Notes: generated from the letters alone by a model not told the origin. Shown: positions 1-12,442, numbered from the stretch's first letter. The stretch is 64,000 nt of DNA from Saccharomycodes ludwigii (GCF_020623625.1 NC_060200.1:2123501-2187500); one strand, 5' to 3'. Made by a program: numbers and translations.

Positions 1-1
1 T

Positions 2-708
2 CGTTCTTCTGTCCCAGTGTTCTTAATTTTTGCCCTAAAATTTGCAGTTCTAACTATTTCTTTATTGAATATATTTGGACGTTCCATTATTAATTTATTT
101 GAAATTTACAAATTGAGCCAAATGAACGTAGCAGCAGCAACACCAGTAGCAGCAGAAGAAGGAGAAGCAGGATCAACAAGTACCAGCGATGATGATGCTT
201 TTGAGAATAAATTCAAGTATGAACTTTGCCTTGATATTTTCACTGATGTATTAAAACTAATTGTGAGGGGGTTGGTTTGTATTCCATTACAGTTACCGAT
301 TATGCTTATAAAAGATTTAATTTTTAATCTAATTTACATTATAAACAACTCAAAAAAGTTATATGGGATCATTAAAAATTCTAAACAATTGAATGAAAAA
401 TTACCTGATGCCACATTAGAGGATTTAACTAAGAATAGAGATAGTGGAGGTGATACTGGTATTACTGCGGAGCATGGGGGAGATGAACAAGAAGATAATG
501 AATTATGTACAATTTGTATGGATGATTTGGTCTTAAATTCACGTAATGCTCCCAAAAAATTACCTTGTGGCCATATTTTACATTTGAATTGCTTAAAACA
601 TTGGATGGAAAGATCACAAACATGTCCTGTTTGTAGAGTTTCTGTGTTTGATTCAAAAGGAAATTTGAAACCATCTATACAAAATGATACTCCTAACGCA
701 AGTACAAC

Positions 709-775
<67 letters not shown>

Positions 776-1267
776 AATAATAATACCAGAAATAATGCAC
801 AAGGAAATACAATGAGCAATAGAGCTCCAAATGATTCTACTGAAAGTACTATCCTCATGCCCACTCCAACTTCTAATAACACAAACGCTGCCAGCCATGT
901 TATCAAAGTTTCTAAATCAACTAATAATATTATTAAAAATAATGTTCCACAGGATTGGTATCCATTTGAAATGAATGAAGAAACGAAAAAAATTAGTATT
1001 TATGATCGTAGCAGTAATCTAGCTCCTGCTAATACTAGTAATAAAAATTTGACTTTGGTACTTGAAAAAACTGAGCGAATTGAGGATAACAGTAATGACG
1101 AGGATGTTCAAGATCCAAACAGCAGTATTAAGAAAAGAACAATTAAACGCGATCTCATTATACCTCCTTCTAACAACCAGGAAATCGAAAGCCTAAAAAG
1201 AAAGGTATCGGATTTACAACATAGATTAGATGAACTGACTAATATAAAAAAATCAAAAACTGAATGA
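2..1267 (+). CDS. HRD1: ER ubiquitin ligase Hrd1, C-terminal part (cut by window edge)
   Basis: The frame is open to the left edge, so the gene's 5' end with most of its membrane segments lies outside the window. What remains is about 421 codons: hydrophobic segments near visible residues 5-25 and 85-110, then a RING-H2 finger at visible residues 169-215 (CTICMDDL, PCGHILHLNCLKHWMERS, CPVC). This RING is almost identical to yeast Hrd1. Hrd1 is the ER membrane E3 ligase and retrotranslocation channel core of ER-associated degradation; it works with Hrd3 and Ubc7. After the RING comes a run of 25 asparagines, a Ser/Thr/Asn-rich cytosolic tail, and a short predicted coiled coil at the end (KRKVSDLQHRLDEL). 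In S. cerevisiae the gene is YOL013C. Identity is secure; only the N-terminus is unseen. Confidence 0.93.
710..784 (+). repeat. AAC/AAT microsatellite encoding 25 Asn in HRD1
   Basis: An almost pure AAC trinucleotide run ending in AAT codons encodes 25 consecutive asparagines just after the RING finger. It keeps frame and lies in a disordered tail, so length variation between strains should be tolerated. Confidence 0.97.
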
Positions 1268-1365
1268 TAGTATACACATGTTTATATATGTCAAAGCAAA
1301 GGGGGGAAAAAAAAAAAATGGAACAAATAAGTAGGAACAGACAGTACAAACTTAAAATATGACGA

Positions 1366-1396
<31 letters not shown>

Positions 1397-1548
1397 TTCT
1401 TTCTATTAATGCTTATTTTATCTTTATATATCTAGAAGTACATATAGTTTTATACGTAAAATAATATAAATAACAATGATGATAGGTTTATGCTGAATGT
1501 TTTACCATTATTAAAGGTTATTTTTTATTTTGTAAGTCTTTAGTTGGG

Positions 1549-3312
1549 TTAGTCTGAATTTTCATCACTGTCATTAAAATATATTGGTTCTCCCGATCCT
1601 ATCATATCCAAGTCTTTTAAAAATAAGTTATCTTCTGTTTGCTGAGTGTTAAGATCATCATCGTTATAGACATTGTCTCTGTTGTAACTATCATCTTCAA
1701 AATAGCCCTCATGACCCGGACTTTTGTTGTTTTCTGCACTGTTATTTCTCATATACGACCTTTTATTAACTCTAGTTGTTTCAAATTCATCTTCACTAGC
1801 GGAAGCGTAAAAGGATGAGGGATATTCGGGAGAGTTACCATTATTAGTAATGCTGTCTGATTCAGAGCTTATATGCTTCTTTTCTTCTTCTCCGTCAACA
1901 CCGATAATATTACCATTTGACTGTAATGTGGATGAGTACATTCTTTTTTCGCACTCCAGTAGTTGATTTTGTATTAATAATTTGTCATAAACAAATTCTT
2001 TATCTTTATCACAGACATCTGCCAATGCCTTTTTACACGAGTGCAAATGCTGAATTACTTGATTGTTTGAGACTTCTTGATTACGATTCTTGGTTCTAGA
2101 AATCAATATTTGTAAACTTAGGTGATCTGCTTTAACCAAATGAGCAGTAGCCAATATGTACCAAATCATTGAATCATCCATAAATGGGGGAACCAAACAC
2201 ATTTCGTTAATTTTATCGATAATCCATTGTATCTTATCCAAGTCAATGGCAGTACTATCATCGTCAGCAATTCCATAGCTTTTTCTAGTCAACGAGGAGG
2301 TACTACTAGCTGCTGTCTCAATTAATAAAGACCATAGCCATGAATATATATAAATGGGTGTATGCTTTGTTGAGCCACTTCTCCAGACAGGATCCAAAAA
2401 ATAATTGGTTGATTGCCTGAAAATGGTTTTTGATGAAAAAACGGTACTTAACCACTCTAAAAAATCAATGTATTTTTTGTTATTATTGTTGTTATTCTCA
2501 GCACTAAAGTCACTATCTATCCTTTGCTGGGCATTTTTCAATGTTACCACACCTAATGACCAGATCGACCTAATATCAATCTTAGGCAATCTGATCAATA
2601 TAGAGAAAATCTTATAACATCTGTTCCAATCCTGCCCATATATAGCCATATGCCACATGGTAATTAAATTGTAAACGTGTTTGTTCAAAAAATTTCTGTT
2701 CAGGATGGTGATGTTATCTGCACTGCTATTTTCCCTTTTTAAAATTTCATTTAATAATATCGTCAATTCTTTATTCTTAGTGTTATGCTTAGTATTTTCA
2801 CCACCGGCAAATTCTGCAGAATTTATAACTTTTTTGGTTAATTTTTTAACACGTTTGGAATTCACCACTTGCCTATCAATGGGTCTAACATGATTGTCTC
2901 CCCCCTTTTTTTTTTTTTTTTTTTGAAATTTAGCTTCATGATCATTTTTGCTATTGTTACCATTATCAAACCACCACTCGTATGTATTTTCTGGTTTAAT
3001 ATACCCTTTTAGTAATTTGGATTCATAATCAACATCAGATTCCAAAGAATTCTCGTCTTCTTCATTTGCCAAATCCCCCTCGCTATTTATCCTTATATTA
3101 TTGTTTATATATTCTTCATCCAGTTCGCTAGGCAAAGGTGTGATTACGCTTTGTTGGGTTTGATTTTCATTATCAAAAACACTACTATTCTTACTACCAC
3201 TTTCTCCATCACCATTACTATTATATTTTTTTAATAGAAATTTATATTTGCATCGAATCTTAGCTTTCCTTTTAATTTGTCCGTTATGAGAAACAATTGG
3301 AACTTCAAACAT
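1549..3312 (-). CDS. RRN11: RNA polymerase I core factor subunit Rrn11
   Basis: A 587-residue protein that starts MFEVPI, as S. cerevisiae Rrn11 does, and shares its TPR-like core: WNRCYKIFSILIRLP, IRSIWSLGV, a SSKTIFRQSTNY segment and VPPFMDDSMIWYILATAHLVKADHLS. Rrn11, with Rrn6 and Rrn7, forms the core factor that recruits RNA polymerase I to the rDNA promoter. The protein is longer than the S. cerevisiae one (507 residues) because of low-complexity acidic and Asn-rich stretches before and after the core, including a six-lysine run near residue 130 encoded by an A/T homopolymer. It is convergent with HRD1, with 281 bases between the stops. The S. cerevisiae gene is YML043C, not next to HSP60, so this adjacency is lineage-specific. 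The identification rests on remembered motifs. Confidence 0.85.
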   Translation of the reverse strand: MFEVPIVSHNGQIKRKAKIRCKYKFLLKKYNSNGDGESGSKNSSVFDNENQTQQSVITPLPSELDEEYINNNIRINSEGDLANEEDENSLESDVDYESKLLKGYIKPENTYEWWFDNGNNSKNDHEAKFQKKKKKKGGDNHVRPIDRQVVNSKRVKKLTKKVINSAEFAGGENTKHNTKNKELTILLNEILKRENSSADNITILNRNFLNKHVYNLITMWHMAIYGQDWNRCYKIFSILIRLPKIDIRSIWSLGVVTLKNAQQRIDSDFSAENNNNNNKKYIDFLEWLSTVFSSKTIFRQSTNYFLDPVWRSGSTKHTPIYIYSWLWSLLIETAASSTSSLTRKSYGIADDDSTAIDLDKIQWIIDKINEMCLVPPFMDDSMIWYILATAHLVKADHLSLQILISRTKNRNQEVSNNQVIQHLHSCKKALADVCDKDKEFVYDKLLIQNQLLECEKRMYSSTLQSNGNIIGVDGEEEKKHISSESDSITNNGNSPEYPSSFYASASEDEFETTRVNKRSYMRNNSAENNKSPGHEGYFEDDSYNRDNVYNDDDLNTQQTEDNLFLKDLDMIGSGEPIYFNDSDENSD

Positions 3313-3677
3313 TTCTATATGGCTATTTTTAGCTAATATTTATTGTACCTACTGGTTAATTGTTAAGATGTGTTTGATTGCTTATCTACATTTATTTTAT
3401 TTAAAGGTTTGATTGAAAAATCTAGCGTTTCCCTCTTTATCTGAATGAAACAATCAAGCAATTAAATCCTTGCAATGTAATATGGGTAATTAATTCAGTT
3501 CACACTGAAAGGGGATATTATTACTGCTACTACTATTATTGACATTGTGATTAACGGCAAAATAAAATTTATAAGTATATAACATTCATAAGAAAAGAAA
3601 AAAAAAAAAAAAAAAAAAAAAGAAAAAAAAAAGAAAAGTTCAAAATTCAAACAAACCGTAACGGCTTATATTTTTTT

Positions 3678-3708
<31 letters not shown>

Positions 3709-3957
3709 CACGTACAGAAATAGCCCTAATTTATATAAACATTTGGCGTATGGTTAAAGAAAAGTAATGTGTGATGTCGTCCGTTACACACAATTACCAA
3801 TAAGCAGAATCATGACCGAAAAAAAAAAAAAAAGAAAAAAAAAAAATTGATAATTACATAATAAATAATCACAATAATAGTAATACGACAATAACAAATA
3901 CCTTATTATCATCACTATATTGTATCAATAACTTCATTATCAATGATACTATAGCGC

Positions 3958-3997
<40 letters not shown>

Positions 3998-4182
3998 GTC
4001 TAGAAACTAATTATTTACATGGGACTGGACAGCAGAGACAGACAAGTTCATCAATAACATAATATATATATGTATAGGTAATACTTCAAAGAGGCAGCAA
4101 GCGAAAAATAAGCTTTTTTTTTTTTAAAAAAAAAAAAAAAAATAGATATGATAAAAGGAATAGATACACCTAAGATCACCTA
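3313..4182. other. Intergenic region, RRN11 promoter / HSP60 3' flank
   Basis: No gene seen. It holds several A tracts of 12-20 bases (around 3600-3625, 3685-3708, 3820-3846, 4130-4141) and a TA dinucleotide run near 3965-3996. The left end is the RRN11 promoter, the right end the HSP60 3' untranslated region. Confidence 0.8.
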
Positions 4183-5901
4183 TCACATCATACCGCCCAT
4201 ACCTGGCATACCACCCATGCCTGGCATACCGGCAGCAGGTTTAGCAGGTTCTGGTGCGTCGACAATAGCAACCTCAGTGGTAGCCAACAAAGAAGCAACA
4301 CCGGAAGCATCGACTAGACCAGTTCTAACAACCTTGAATGGATCAATAATACCAGCTTCCAACATATCAACATATTCACCCTTAGCAGCATTGTAACCCT
4401 TACTAAAATCATTACCAAACTCATCGACAAGCTTGCCAACAATAACAGAACCCTCTTCGCCAGCATTTTCAATAATCTTCTTTGCTGGTCTAGTAATGGC
4501 CTTTCTAATAATATCAACACCCAACTTCTGGTCAAAGTTTTCAGTTACAACATCGTCTAAAACTCTAGCAGCCTTTACCAAAGCGGTACCACCACCTGGC
4601 AAGATACCTTCCTCAACGGCAGCTCTAGTAGCGTTCAAGGCATCATCATAACGATCCTTCTTTTCACCGACTTCCACCTCACTAGAACCACCAACTCTAA
4701 CAACGGCTACACCACCACTTAACTTAGCCAAACGCTCTTGCAACTTTTCTTTTTCATACGAGTTGCTAGTGGTTAAGTCAATAGAACCTCTGATTTGTTC
4801 AATTCTGTTTTGAATGGCTTCTTTTGGACCAGCACCGTTTAAGATAACGGTATCTTCTTTAGTTACAGTGATAGCATTGCAAGAACCTAACAGTTCCAAA
4901 TTAACATTCTCCAACTTCAAATCTAGTTCTTCAGTAAAAACAGTACCGCCAGTCAAAACAGCAATGTCGCCTAAAGTGTTCTTTCTATTATCACCAAAGC
5001 CTGGAGCCTTAATGGCACAAACTTTAACTTGACCTCTTAGCTTGTTCAAAATACAAGCAGCCAAAGCTTCACCATCAATATCTTCAGCAATGATGACCAA
5101 TGGTCTTCTGGTTTGATTGGAGATCTCTAAGGAGGGGATTATATCTTGAATAGAGGAAATCTTCTTTTCGCTCAACAATATTAATGGCTTTTCAAACTCG
5201 ACTTTGGCATGCTTAGTATCGGTAATGAAATATGGAGAAATATAACCACGATCAAATCTCATACCCTCAGTAATTTCCAACTCATCTTCCATAGTCTTAC
5301 CCTCCTTAATGGTAATGACACCTTCCTTACCAACCTTTTCCATGGCGCTGGCCAATAGCTTACCAACATGAGCATCACCGTTAGCAGAAATAGTGGCAAC
5401 TTGCGCAATTTCGGCGGAGGTAGTGATTTCCTTCTTCTTGGAACTCAAAAATTCAATAACTTTTTCAACAGCAGCCTGGGTGCCCTTTCTCAAATCCATT
5501 GGATTGCAACCGGCAGCTACATTCTTAACGGATTCGGTGAAAATAGCCTTACCCAAAACGGTAGCAGAAGTAGTACCATCACCAGCGGCCTCATTAGTTT
5601 TCCCAGCAACCTCTTGTAATAATTTGGCGCCCATGTTTTCAAATTTGTCTTGCAAAGTAATAGACTTAGCTACAGTTACACCATCTTTGGTGATCTTTGG
5701 AGCACCAAATGGTTGTTCAATTAGTACGTTACGACCTTTTGGTCCCAATGTTGCAGAGACTGCATCCGCTAAAGTTTCGACACCCTTCAATAGAGCAGCT
5801 CTCCCTTCAATGCCGAATTTCAACTCCTTATGAGAGTAAAAACGACGAGCAAGGATTCTTGTTGTGGCTTGTTGATTACGGATGATTGTTCTTCTTAACA
5901 T
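4183..5901 (-). CDS. HSP60: Mitochondrial chaperonin Hsp60
   Basis: A 572-residue group I chaperonin, the same size as yeast Hsp60. The first 20 or so residues ([20 protein letters not shown]) are rich in Arg and free of acidic residues, a mitochondrial targeting peptide. ATP-site motifs follow ([26 protein letters not shown]), the GroEL signature [12 protein letters not shown] lies near residue 430, and the tail [16 protein letters not shown] is typical. It folds imported matrix proteins as a double heptameric ring with Hsp10 and is essential. Codon use is noticeably more biased than in the neighbours, as expected for an abundant protein. It is divergent from the sphingoid kinase gene, as HSP60 (YLR259C) is from LCB5 (YLR260W) in S. 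cerevisiae. Confidence 0.98.
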   Translation of the reverse strand: MLRRTIIRNQQATTRILARRFYSHKELKFGIEGRAALLKGVETLADAVSATLGPKGRNVLIEQPFGAPKITKDGVTVAKSITLQDKFENMGAKLLQEVAGKTNEAAGDGTTSATVLGKAIFTESVKNVAAGCNPMDLRKGTQAAVEKVIEFLSSKKKEITTSAEIAQVATISANGDAHVGKLLASAMEKVGKEGVITIKEGKTMEDELEITEGMRFDRGYISPYFITDTKHAKVEFEKPLILLSEKKISSIQDIIPSLEISNQTRRPLVIIAEDIDGEALAACILNKLRGQVKVCAIKAPGFGDNRKNTLGDIAVLTGGTVFTEELDLKLENVNLELLGSCNAITVTKEDTVILNGAGPKEAIQNRIEQIRGSIDLTTSNSYEKEKLQERLAKLSGGVAVVRVGGSSEVEVGEKKDRYDDALNATRAAVEEGILPGGGTALVKAARVLDDVVTENFDQKLGVDIIRKAITRPAKKIIENAGEEGSVIVGKLVDEFGNDFSKGYNAAKGEYVDMLEAGIIDPFKVVRTGLVDASGVASLLATTEVAIVDAPEPAKPAAGMPGMGGMPGMGGMM

Positions 5902-6408
5902 TTTTCTTCTTTGTGTGTATGTGTGAATATGTAGTATTCTTTTACTGATAATCTGTTTAAATTCTGAAAAAAAAATATGCGAGAATTATAATTGAATGTG
6001 AGTGAACGTATGTACTTGCATTAATTAAGAGACAAAAGTAGTGACATTGGGAAAACGCGTGGTAACAAGCAAAGGAAAAACAAGAAAAACATATATATAT
6101 ATATATATATAGTTATTGAGGTGGCTAGTAAGTATTGTATAACTATAAGGACCAATAGAAGAATTAATTAAGTAATTCATTAATACAAAAAAAAAAAAAA
6201 ATTTTTTTTTCCTTAAAATTCTTTGACATTCCATGATCGTCCATCTTCCTTGTCTTCTTTGTCCTTTCCCTCCACCGCCCCCCTTTTTTTTTTTTTTCTT
6301 TTTTCTTTCTTTCTCTTAATAAAAAATGTACGCAGAAAAAATTCGACAGAGGATGGATGGAAGGGGGGGGGGGAAATAAAAAAATAATATATATATATAT
6401 ATATCTAG

Positions 6409-6416
6409 CCGGGTAA
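6409..6416 (+). promoter_or_regulatory. Reb1-like site
   Basis: CCGGGTAA matches the Reb1 consensus (CGGGTAA, or TTACCCG on the other strand) in the HSP60/LCB divergent promoter. Reb1 excludes nucleosomes at promoters in Saccharomyces. Binding here is inferred. Confidence 0.5.
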
Positions 6417-6634
6417 AGATAATCACTTTGGGATCAGTACTGTCTATAATTATTGGTAATATTAATACGCTGCTTTTGTCCGGAAAGTTTCACATGCAAC
6501 CGGTATATTAATAATCAAAATATTGCTTTGTAATACAAAATAAATAATGCGTAGTATAAAAAAAGAAAATAAAAAGTTTATTCTGAGTGTACTATGCCCA
6601 TTTTTTTATGGATCTCAGAATTTATTAAACAAAT

Positions 6635-6642
6635 CCGGGTAA
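6635..6642 (+). promoter_or_regulatory. Reb1-like site
   Basis: A second CCGGGTAA in the same divergent promoter, 226 bases from the first and in the same orientation. Confidence 0.5.
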
Positions 6643-6951
6643 AACAAACAAGAGGACGTCTACCAAGAAAGAAAAAGGTTGCATGAACGAAAAATAAAAG
6701 TTTTACTAGTTGTATTTGGAAAAGACTGGGAGGCGTTATTTTTGATTTTTATAATCTACAATGAAGTTTACTACAATTTTTCTCTAAAAAAAAAAAAAAT
6801 ATCATCAACAACAAAAATTCCTCTGAGAACCTAGTTAACTTACAAGCTGAAAACTAATTTGTTATAAACAAATACAACAAATATCATTTACTCATTTATA
6901 TACTACTTACAGTAGTATATATATCTAATCCTTTGCATTTATTTTTTTTTT

Positions 6952-6987
<36 letters not shown>

Positions 6988-7090
6988 TATATCCCCTCTC
7001 CTTTAGTAATTGTCCAGTAATTAGTAGGTGTTAAGATTTATTTGATCCTCGCAACCATCGATTAAACAAGAAGTAAAGCAACCACGATAA

Positions 7091-8074
7091 AATCGAGAAA
7101 AAGAAGAAAAAAACAAAAAACAAAACAAAACAAAAAAACTCGGTAAAAGTTTTACTGTATACACATTGAGGTTCACAAAGAATTCTAAAATATTTCTAAA
7201 AAAGGTTTTATCTAGCACACCTGATTCTACAGAGGTTGAAAGTAATAATAATAGCACGGGAAACAACACCGCCACTAAATTAAATAACACTAGCTCCAAT
7301 AAACATACACTCGCTAACGAAGATAACGACGTTCCAACTAACACAAGTGACAATATCAGTAGTATCAGCGATAGCAACAATAGTAGTGGCAGTAAAAACA
7401 ACAACAAAAGCAAAAGCAAAAACAAAAACAAAAACAAAAACAAAGATAAAAACAGCGGCGTTAGTAATAATACTACCGAAAAGCATAGCAACAGCAACAA
7501 TATAAGTTCAGCCTGTGGTATCGATAACAAGGACAGTGCAAATTCGACATCTGTTACATCATCTATTTATACCAGGGTAAGGAGAAGATATAATAGTATC
7601 CATACCACCAACAAAAACAAAGAGCTACCAAGTTTGGATAGTTTACTTGAATTGGACCCAAACAATATTGATTCAGATAGCAAAAAGGCCAACCATATTA
7701 TTTCAAATAAGAAATCGTTTAAACATATTCATAGGCATAAAATCCATAGAAAAATAAGAAGAGCAATTAGCGACAATAATACTCTTCCTGGTCATCCAAC
7801 TATCGCTATTGCTAAAAATAAAAATAGAAAAAGTAGTGTTTCAGATTTGGTTCCGTCAGGTGCAATAACATCACCGAGTTCTAATAAAGTACCAAGTAAA
7901 TTCATTGAGCTATCAGCCAACACACATACCACCATAAGCCCTATAGCAACTAGAGGAAGTATATCAACAGCATCTTTATCCTCTTCAAGGTCATCCTTAG
8001 AATTATATCATAGTTACAGTAATAGCACTAGAAATAGCTTTTCGTCCACTAGATTAAACTCGGCTTCTAATCAT
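7091..8074 (+). other. Open, coding-like extension without ATG, in frame with LCB4/LCB5
   Basis: The frame of the sphingoid kinase stays open for 328 codons upstream of its first ATG (8075), back to a TAA at 7088-7090. A stop-free run this long is very unlikely by chance in such AT-rich DNA. The translation also looks like real disordered protein: Asn/Ser/Lys-rich, then basic and phosphosite-like stretches (RVRRRYNSI, HKIHRKIRRAISD, KNRKSSVSDL, SLSSSRSSLELYHS). Possible explanations are an upstream exon joined by an intron I cannot identify, a non-AUG start, or a sequence error that removed the ATG. No canonical TACTAAC branch point with a nearby acceptor was found. Confidence 0.6.
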
Positions 8075-10282
8075 ATGACTAGTGACAATAACATTAGTAT
8101 GAATAACAGAGGCTATTACGATCATGATGTCAGTCATGATGGCAACACGAATATTTCCAAATACCATAGAAAATATATCAATAATGCCATTATTACTGAG
8201 AATGGTATATTGATTAAAAATTTAAACGATCCGCACAATGGATACAGTGATTACTCTGAAGAAGATGATGGGGACAATTCTGATAGGAATTCAGTATTTG
8301 AGACAGCATCTTTAATTTCCTGTGTAACTTGTTTAAGTGAAAATACAATCTCTTCAAATCATCAACATTATTATTCATCTTCTTCGTATCCCGTCAAACA
8401 CGATGCTGATAATGATAGTGCCAATAATTTATTATTATCTGGTGAAGATGATGAAAATGGAGGAGAGGGTCCATCTAATTATAATATCAACGATGCAAAC
8501 TACAATGGTTCACATTTTGATCGGGAGAAATTATTATTTTTACCCAACAATTCTGTTATTCCTTATAGTAAGATTTTAGATGCTAGAATGGTTGATGATT
8601 TAAGCAAATTGCCCGTTGAATCAACTGATGGTAAGAATGTACAAACAGTGGTTGTTGATAATAAAGGTTCCAGCGACATTGAGAATAAGAAAGGTAATGA
8701 ACCCACTCATATAAACACTAATGCCACCAACAATATTAAAGGTAACATCAATAATAACAAGACTGTTATCAAGGATGACTTTCTGTATGTGGAAATTACC
8801 TTTGCCAAGAATAGGAGGACTGATTTAATACCTAAAAGAGCGATTTTAAAATTTAGCAATGCAGAGTATTCTAAATTATTTTTTGAGTTTAAGAATCTCA
8901 GCGTCAAAAAAAATACTTACACTGGGAATAAGGAAAAAAATAAAAGAAAGCAAGGAGAGGGAAAAATCTCTGATTTGATTTTATTAAAAAGTTATGGTAA
9001 GGCTAAAATATATAAACGAATATTAATTATTATCAATCCACATGGTGGGAAAGGTAGGGCAAATAAGTTGTTTTTGACCAAGGCACGTCCTATTTTGATG
9101 GCAAGTGGCTGTCATTTAGAGTTAAAGGAAACTACATATTATCAGGAGGCCATGAAATTTGCTTCAACTTTGGATATAGAAAAGTATGATGTGGTTGCAT
9201 GTGCTTCCGGTGATGGTATCCCCCACGAAGTTATTAATGGGCTATACCAAAGAAAGGACCATGTGAAGGCCTTTAACAATCTATGCATAACACAAATTCC
9301 TTGTGGTTCTGGGAATGCTATGAGTGCTAGCTGTCATGGTACCAGCAACCCATCACATGCTGCTTTAAGTTTAATTAAAGGGATACCAAGAAGAATGGAT
9401 TTGATGTGTGTGAGTCAAAACTCCTACAGAGATTCTGGTCATAAATTATCATTTTTAAGTCAGACTTATGGGATTATTGCTGAATCTGATATCAATACTG
9501 AGTTTATTAGATGGATAGGTCCATCTAGATTTGAATTGGGAGTTACTTTATCCGTTTTACAGAGAAAGAAATACCCCTGTGATATATTTGTTAAGTATGC
9601 TGCCAAGAATAAGAAGGAGCTGCGTCAACACTATGATAGATGTAAAAAAGAAGTCAGAAAAAGTAACGAATTTATTAATGAAAATATATCAATATTGGAC
9701 AATAACAATGATAATCATGACAACAACGAAGAAGCATTGTTGGATAATGATGATGAAGACGAGGAAGAGAGCCAGGATGATGATGTTGATGAAAATGTCA
9801 ACGACAGGCGATTGATTACAGAGGAAAATTTCAAGTTGAAATATGAATTACCAACTAGGGATATTGATATGAATGAAATACCGGAGGGGTGGGAGCAAAT
9901 AGATCCGGATTTGACAAGGAACACAGGTATATTTTATGTAGGCAAAATGCCGTATATAGCCGCAGATACTAAATTTTTCCCGGCTTCCTTGCCCAATGAT
10001 GGAGCGATGGATTTGGTTTTAACTGATGCTAGGACACCGGTTTCTAGAATAGCACCAATTCTATTATCATTGGATAAAGGGACCCACGTTTTGCAGCCGG
10101 AGGTTGTTCATTCAAAAGTTGTTGCCTATAGATTGGTGCCTCATGTTAAGAAGTCTGTAATTTCCGTTGATGGAGAGAATTTCCCGTACGAACCCATACA
10201 AGTGGAAATCTTACCTAAAGTTTGTAAAGTGATGATGATGAATAATGGTAATTTTATTGAAACTGATTTTGATAAGATGTAG
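8075..10282 (+). CDS. LCB5: Sphingoid long-chain base kinase (Lcb4/Lcb5 family)
   Basis: From the first in-frame ATG the protein is 735 residues, close to Lcb5 (687) and Lcb4 (624). The conserved family N-terminus (AIITENGILIKN) begins about 40 residues in. The diacylglycerol-kinase-type catalytic domain starts near residue 317 with IIINPHGGKGRA and carries the nucleotide motif ASGDGIPHEVINGL near 378, then PCGSGNAMS and SQTYGIIAESDINTEFIRW. An acidic insert (DNDDEDEEESQDDDVDEN) splits the domain before FYVGKMPYIA and SVDGENFPYEP. The enzyme phosphorylates phytosphingosine and dihydrosphingosine to their 1-phosphates. Only one copy would be expected before the genome duplication, so it stands for both LCB4 (YOR171C) and LCB5 (YLR260W). 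The true start may lie upstream, because the frame remains open and coding-like for another 328 codons. Confidence 0.93.
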   Translation: MTSDNNISMNNRGYYDHDVSHDGNTNISKYHRKYINNAIITENGILIKNLNDPHNGYSDYSEEDDGDNSDRNSVFETASLISCVTCLSENTISSNHQHYYSSSSYPVKHDADNDSANNLLLSGEDDENGGEGPSNYNINDANYNGSHFDREKLLFLPNNSVIPYSKILDARMVDDLSKLPVESTDGKNVQTVVVDNKGSSDIENKKGNEPTHINTNATNNIKGNINNNKTVIKDDFLYVEITFAKNRRTDLIPKRAILKFSNAEYSKLFFEFKNLSVKKNTYTGNKEKNKRKQGEGKISDLILLKSYGKAKIYKRILIIINPHGGKGRANKLFLTKARPILMASGCHLELKETTYYQEAMKFASTLDIEKYDVVACASGDGIPHEVINGLYQRKDHVKAFNNLCITQIPCGSGNAMSASCHGTSNPSHAALSLIKGIPRRMDLMCVSQNSYRDSGHKLSFLSQTYGIIAESDINTEFIRWIGPSRFELGVTLSVLQRKKYPCDIFVKYAAKNKKELRQHYDRCKKEVRKSNEFINENISILDNNNDNHDNNEEALLDNDDEDEEESQDDDVDENVNDRRLITEENFKLKYELPTRDIDMNEIPEGWEQIDPDLTRNTGIFYVGKMPYIAADTKFFPASLPNDGAMDLVLTDARTPVSRIAPILLSLDKGTHVLQPEVVHSKVVAYRLVPHVKKSVISVDGENFPYEPIQVEILPKVCKVMMMNNGNFIETDFDKM

Positions 10283-10333
10283 CGTTAAAGTCTTATTCTG
10301 TTTTTAGTTTGGTCTTTCATTTTTCACTTTTAT

Positions 10334-10366
<33 letters not shown>

Positions 10367-10411
10367 ATTTTTTATTTTTTATTTTTTATTTTTTATTTTT
10401 ATTTTATTTTC

Positions 10412-10444
<33 letters not shown>

Positions 10445-10866
10445 CAATCGAGATTTGATGTTGTATGTGAGGAATTTTATTTCCTACTTTTGTCTTCCAA
10501 ACTGGCTGATGATATGATTGCCGTTAGTATATAACAATATTATACATATTTGTATATATATAATACATTTTATACACAAAATATCCCTTAAAAAAAAAGG
10601 AAAGATTTTATAAAATCCATTATTATTATTATAATTGTTATCAATTTGATTTTAGAAAAAAAATATGCTATAGATACATTTAAAAAAAAGAAATTATTAT
10701 TATAGTGTTATTAGTATCCATATATAACAAAATTAATTGAAGATATTCACTCAACATAATATCTAATTCATTCAACAAAAATACTGAATTTTCTTTTTTT
10801 TTTGTTTTTTTCCTTTTTTTCTTCCTTTTTTTTTAAATAAAACAAGTTGGACAATTGAAACGAAAA
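10283..10866. other. Convergent intergenic region LCB4-LCB5 / YPT6
   Basis: Both flanking genes end here. No gene seen. It starts with a T-rich heptamer array and A tract (listed separately) and continues as AT-rich sequence with short TA and T runs. Confidence 0.75.
10319..10443. repeat. T-rich heptamer array followed by A tract
   Basis: About 95 bases of TTTTTTA-type units, roughly a dozen of 6-8 bases, run directly into about 27 A residues. It lies 40 bases past the kinase stop codon and probably forms part of its 3' untranslated region or terminator. Confidence 0.85.
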
Positions 10867-12244
<1,378 letters not shown>

Positions 12245-12442
12245 TCATTTTTTACCGGATTTTTTGATACCACCACCTACTAGTGGTTTTCCAGCCTTAA
12301 TATTTTGCATCATAGCTTTCTTGGCAGCAGCATCAGCTTTTTGTTTTTGTTTGAAAGCTTCGTCTTCATCATCGAGATATTCATTTTGTTGCTTTTTCTT
12401 TTGTTTTAATGGTTTTAACTTACCACCTTGACGACTAGACAT
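12245..12442 (-). CDS. TMA7: Translation-machinery-associated protein Tma7
   Basis: A 65-residue, lysine-rich protein matching Tma7 (64 residues in S. cerevisiae) along its whole length: it starts MSSRQGGKLKPLKQKKK, has the acidic EYLDDEDEAFKQKQKADAA middle, and ends in a glycine-rich basic tail (KPLVGGGIKKSGKK). Tma7 co-purifies with ribosomes, and its loss mildly alters protein synthesis; its molecular role is not settled. It lies next to YPT6 on the same strand, as YLR262C-A does in S. cerevisiae. Confidence 0.95.
   Translation of the reverse strand: MSSRQGGKLKPLKQKKKQQNEYLDDEDEAFKQKQKADAAAKKAMMQNIKAGKPLVGGGIKKSGKK

Larger units (their letters stand above)
5902..7090. other. Divergent promoter region HSP60 / LCB4-LCB5
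   Basis: About 1.2 kb without a convincing gene. It contains two Reb1-like sites (6409-6416 and 6635-6642), TA runs (6091-6110, 6388-6404), an 11-base G run near 6363-6373, and a long T tract at 6952-6980. A nine-codon upstream ORF with ATG at 6761 stops at 6787. There is no ATG on the plus strand between that one and base 7166, which matters for the start of the next gene. Confidence 0.75.

Noticed and set aside
6222-6240. Spaced TTC elements upstream of HSP60 as a heat-shock element
   Set aside because: Two TTC units at gap-type spacing but no third. Too weak to call an Hsf1 site.
7021-7530. Minus-strand Leu/Phe-rich ORF of 169 codons
   Set aside because: Antisense shadow of the Asn/Lys-rich kinase extension. 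Leucine and phenylalanine runs are artefacts of repeat codons on the other strand.
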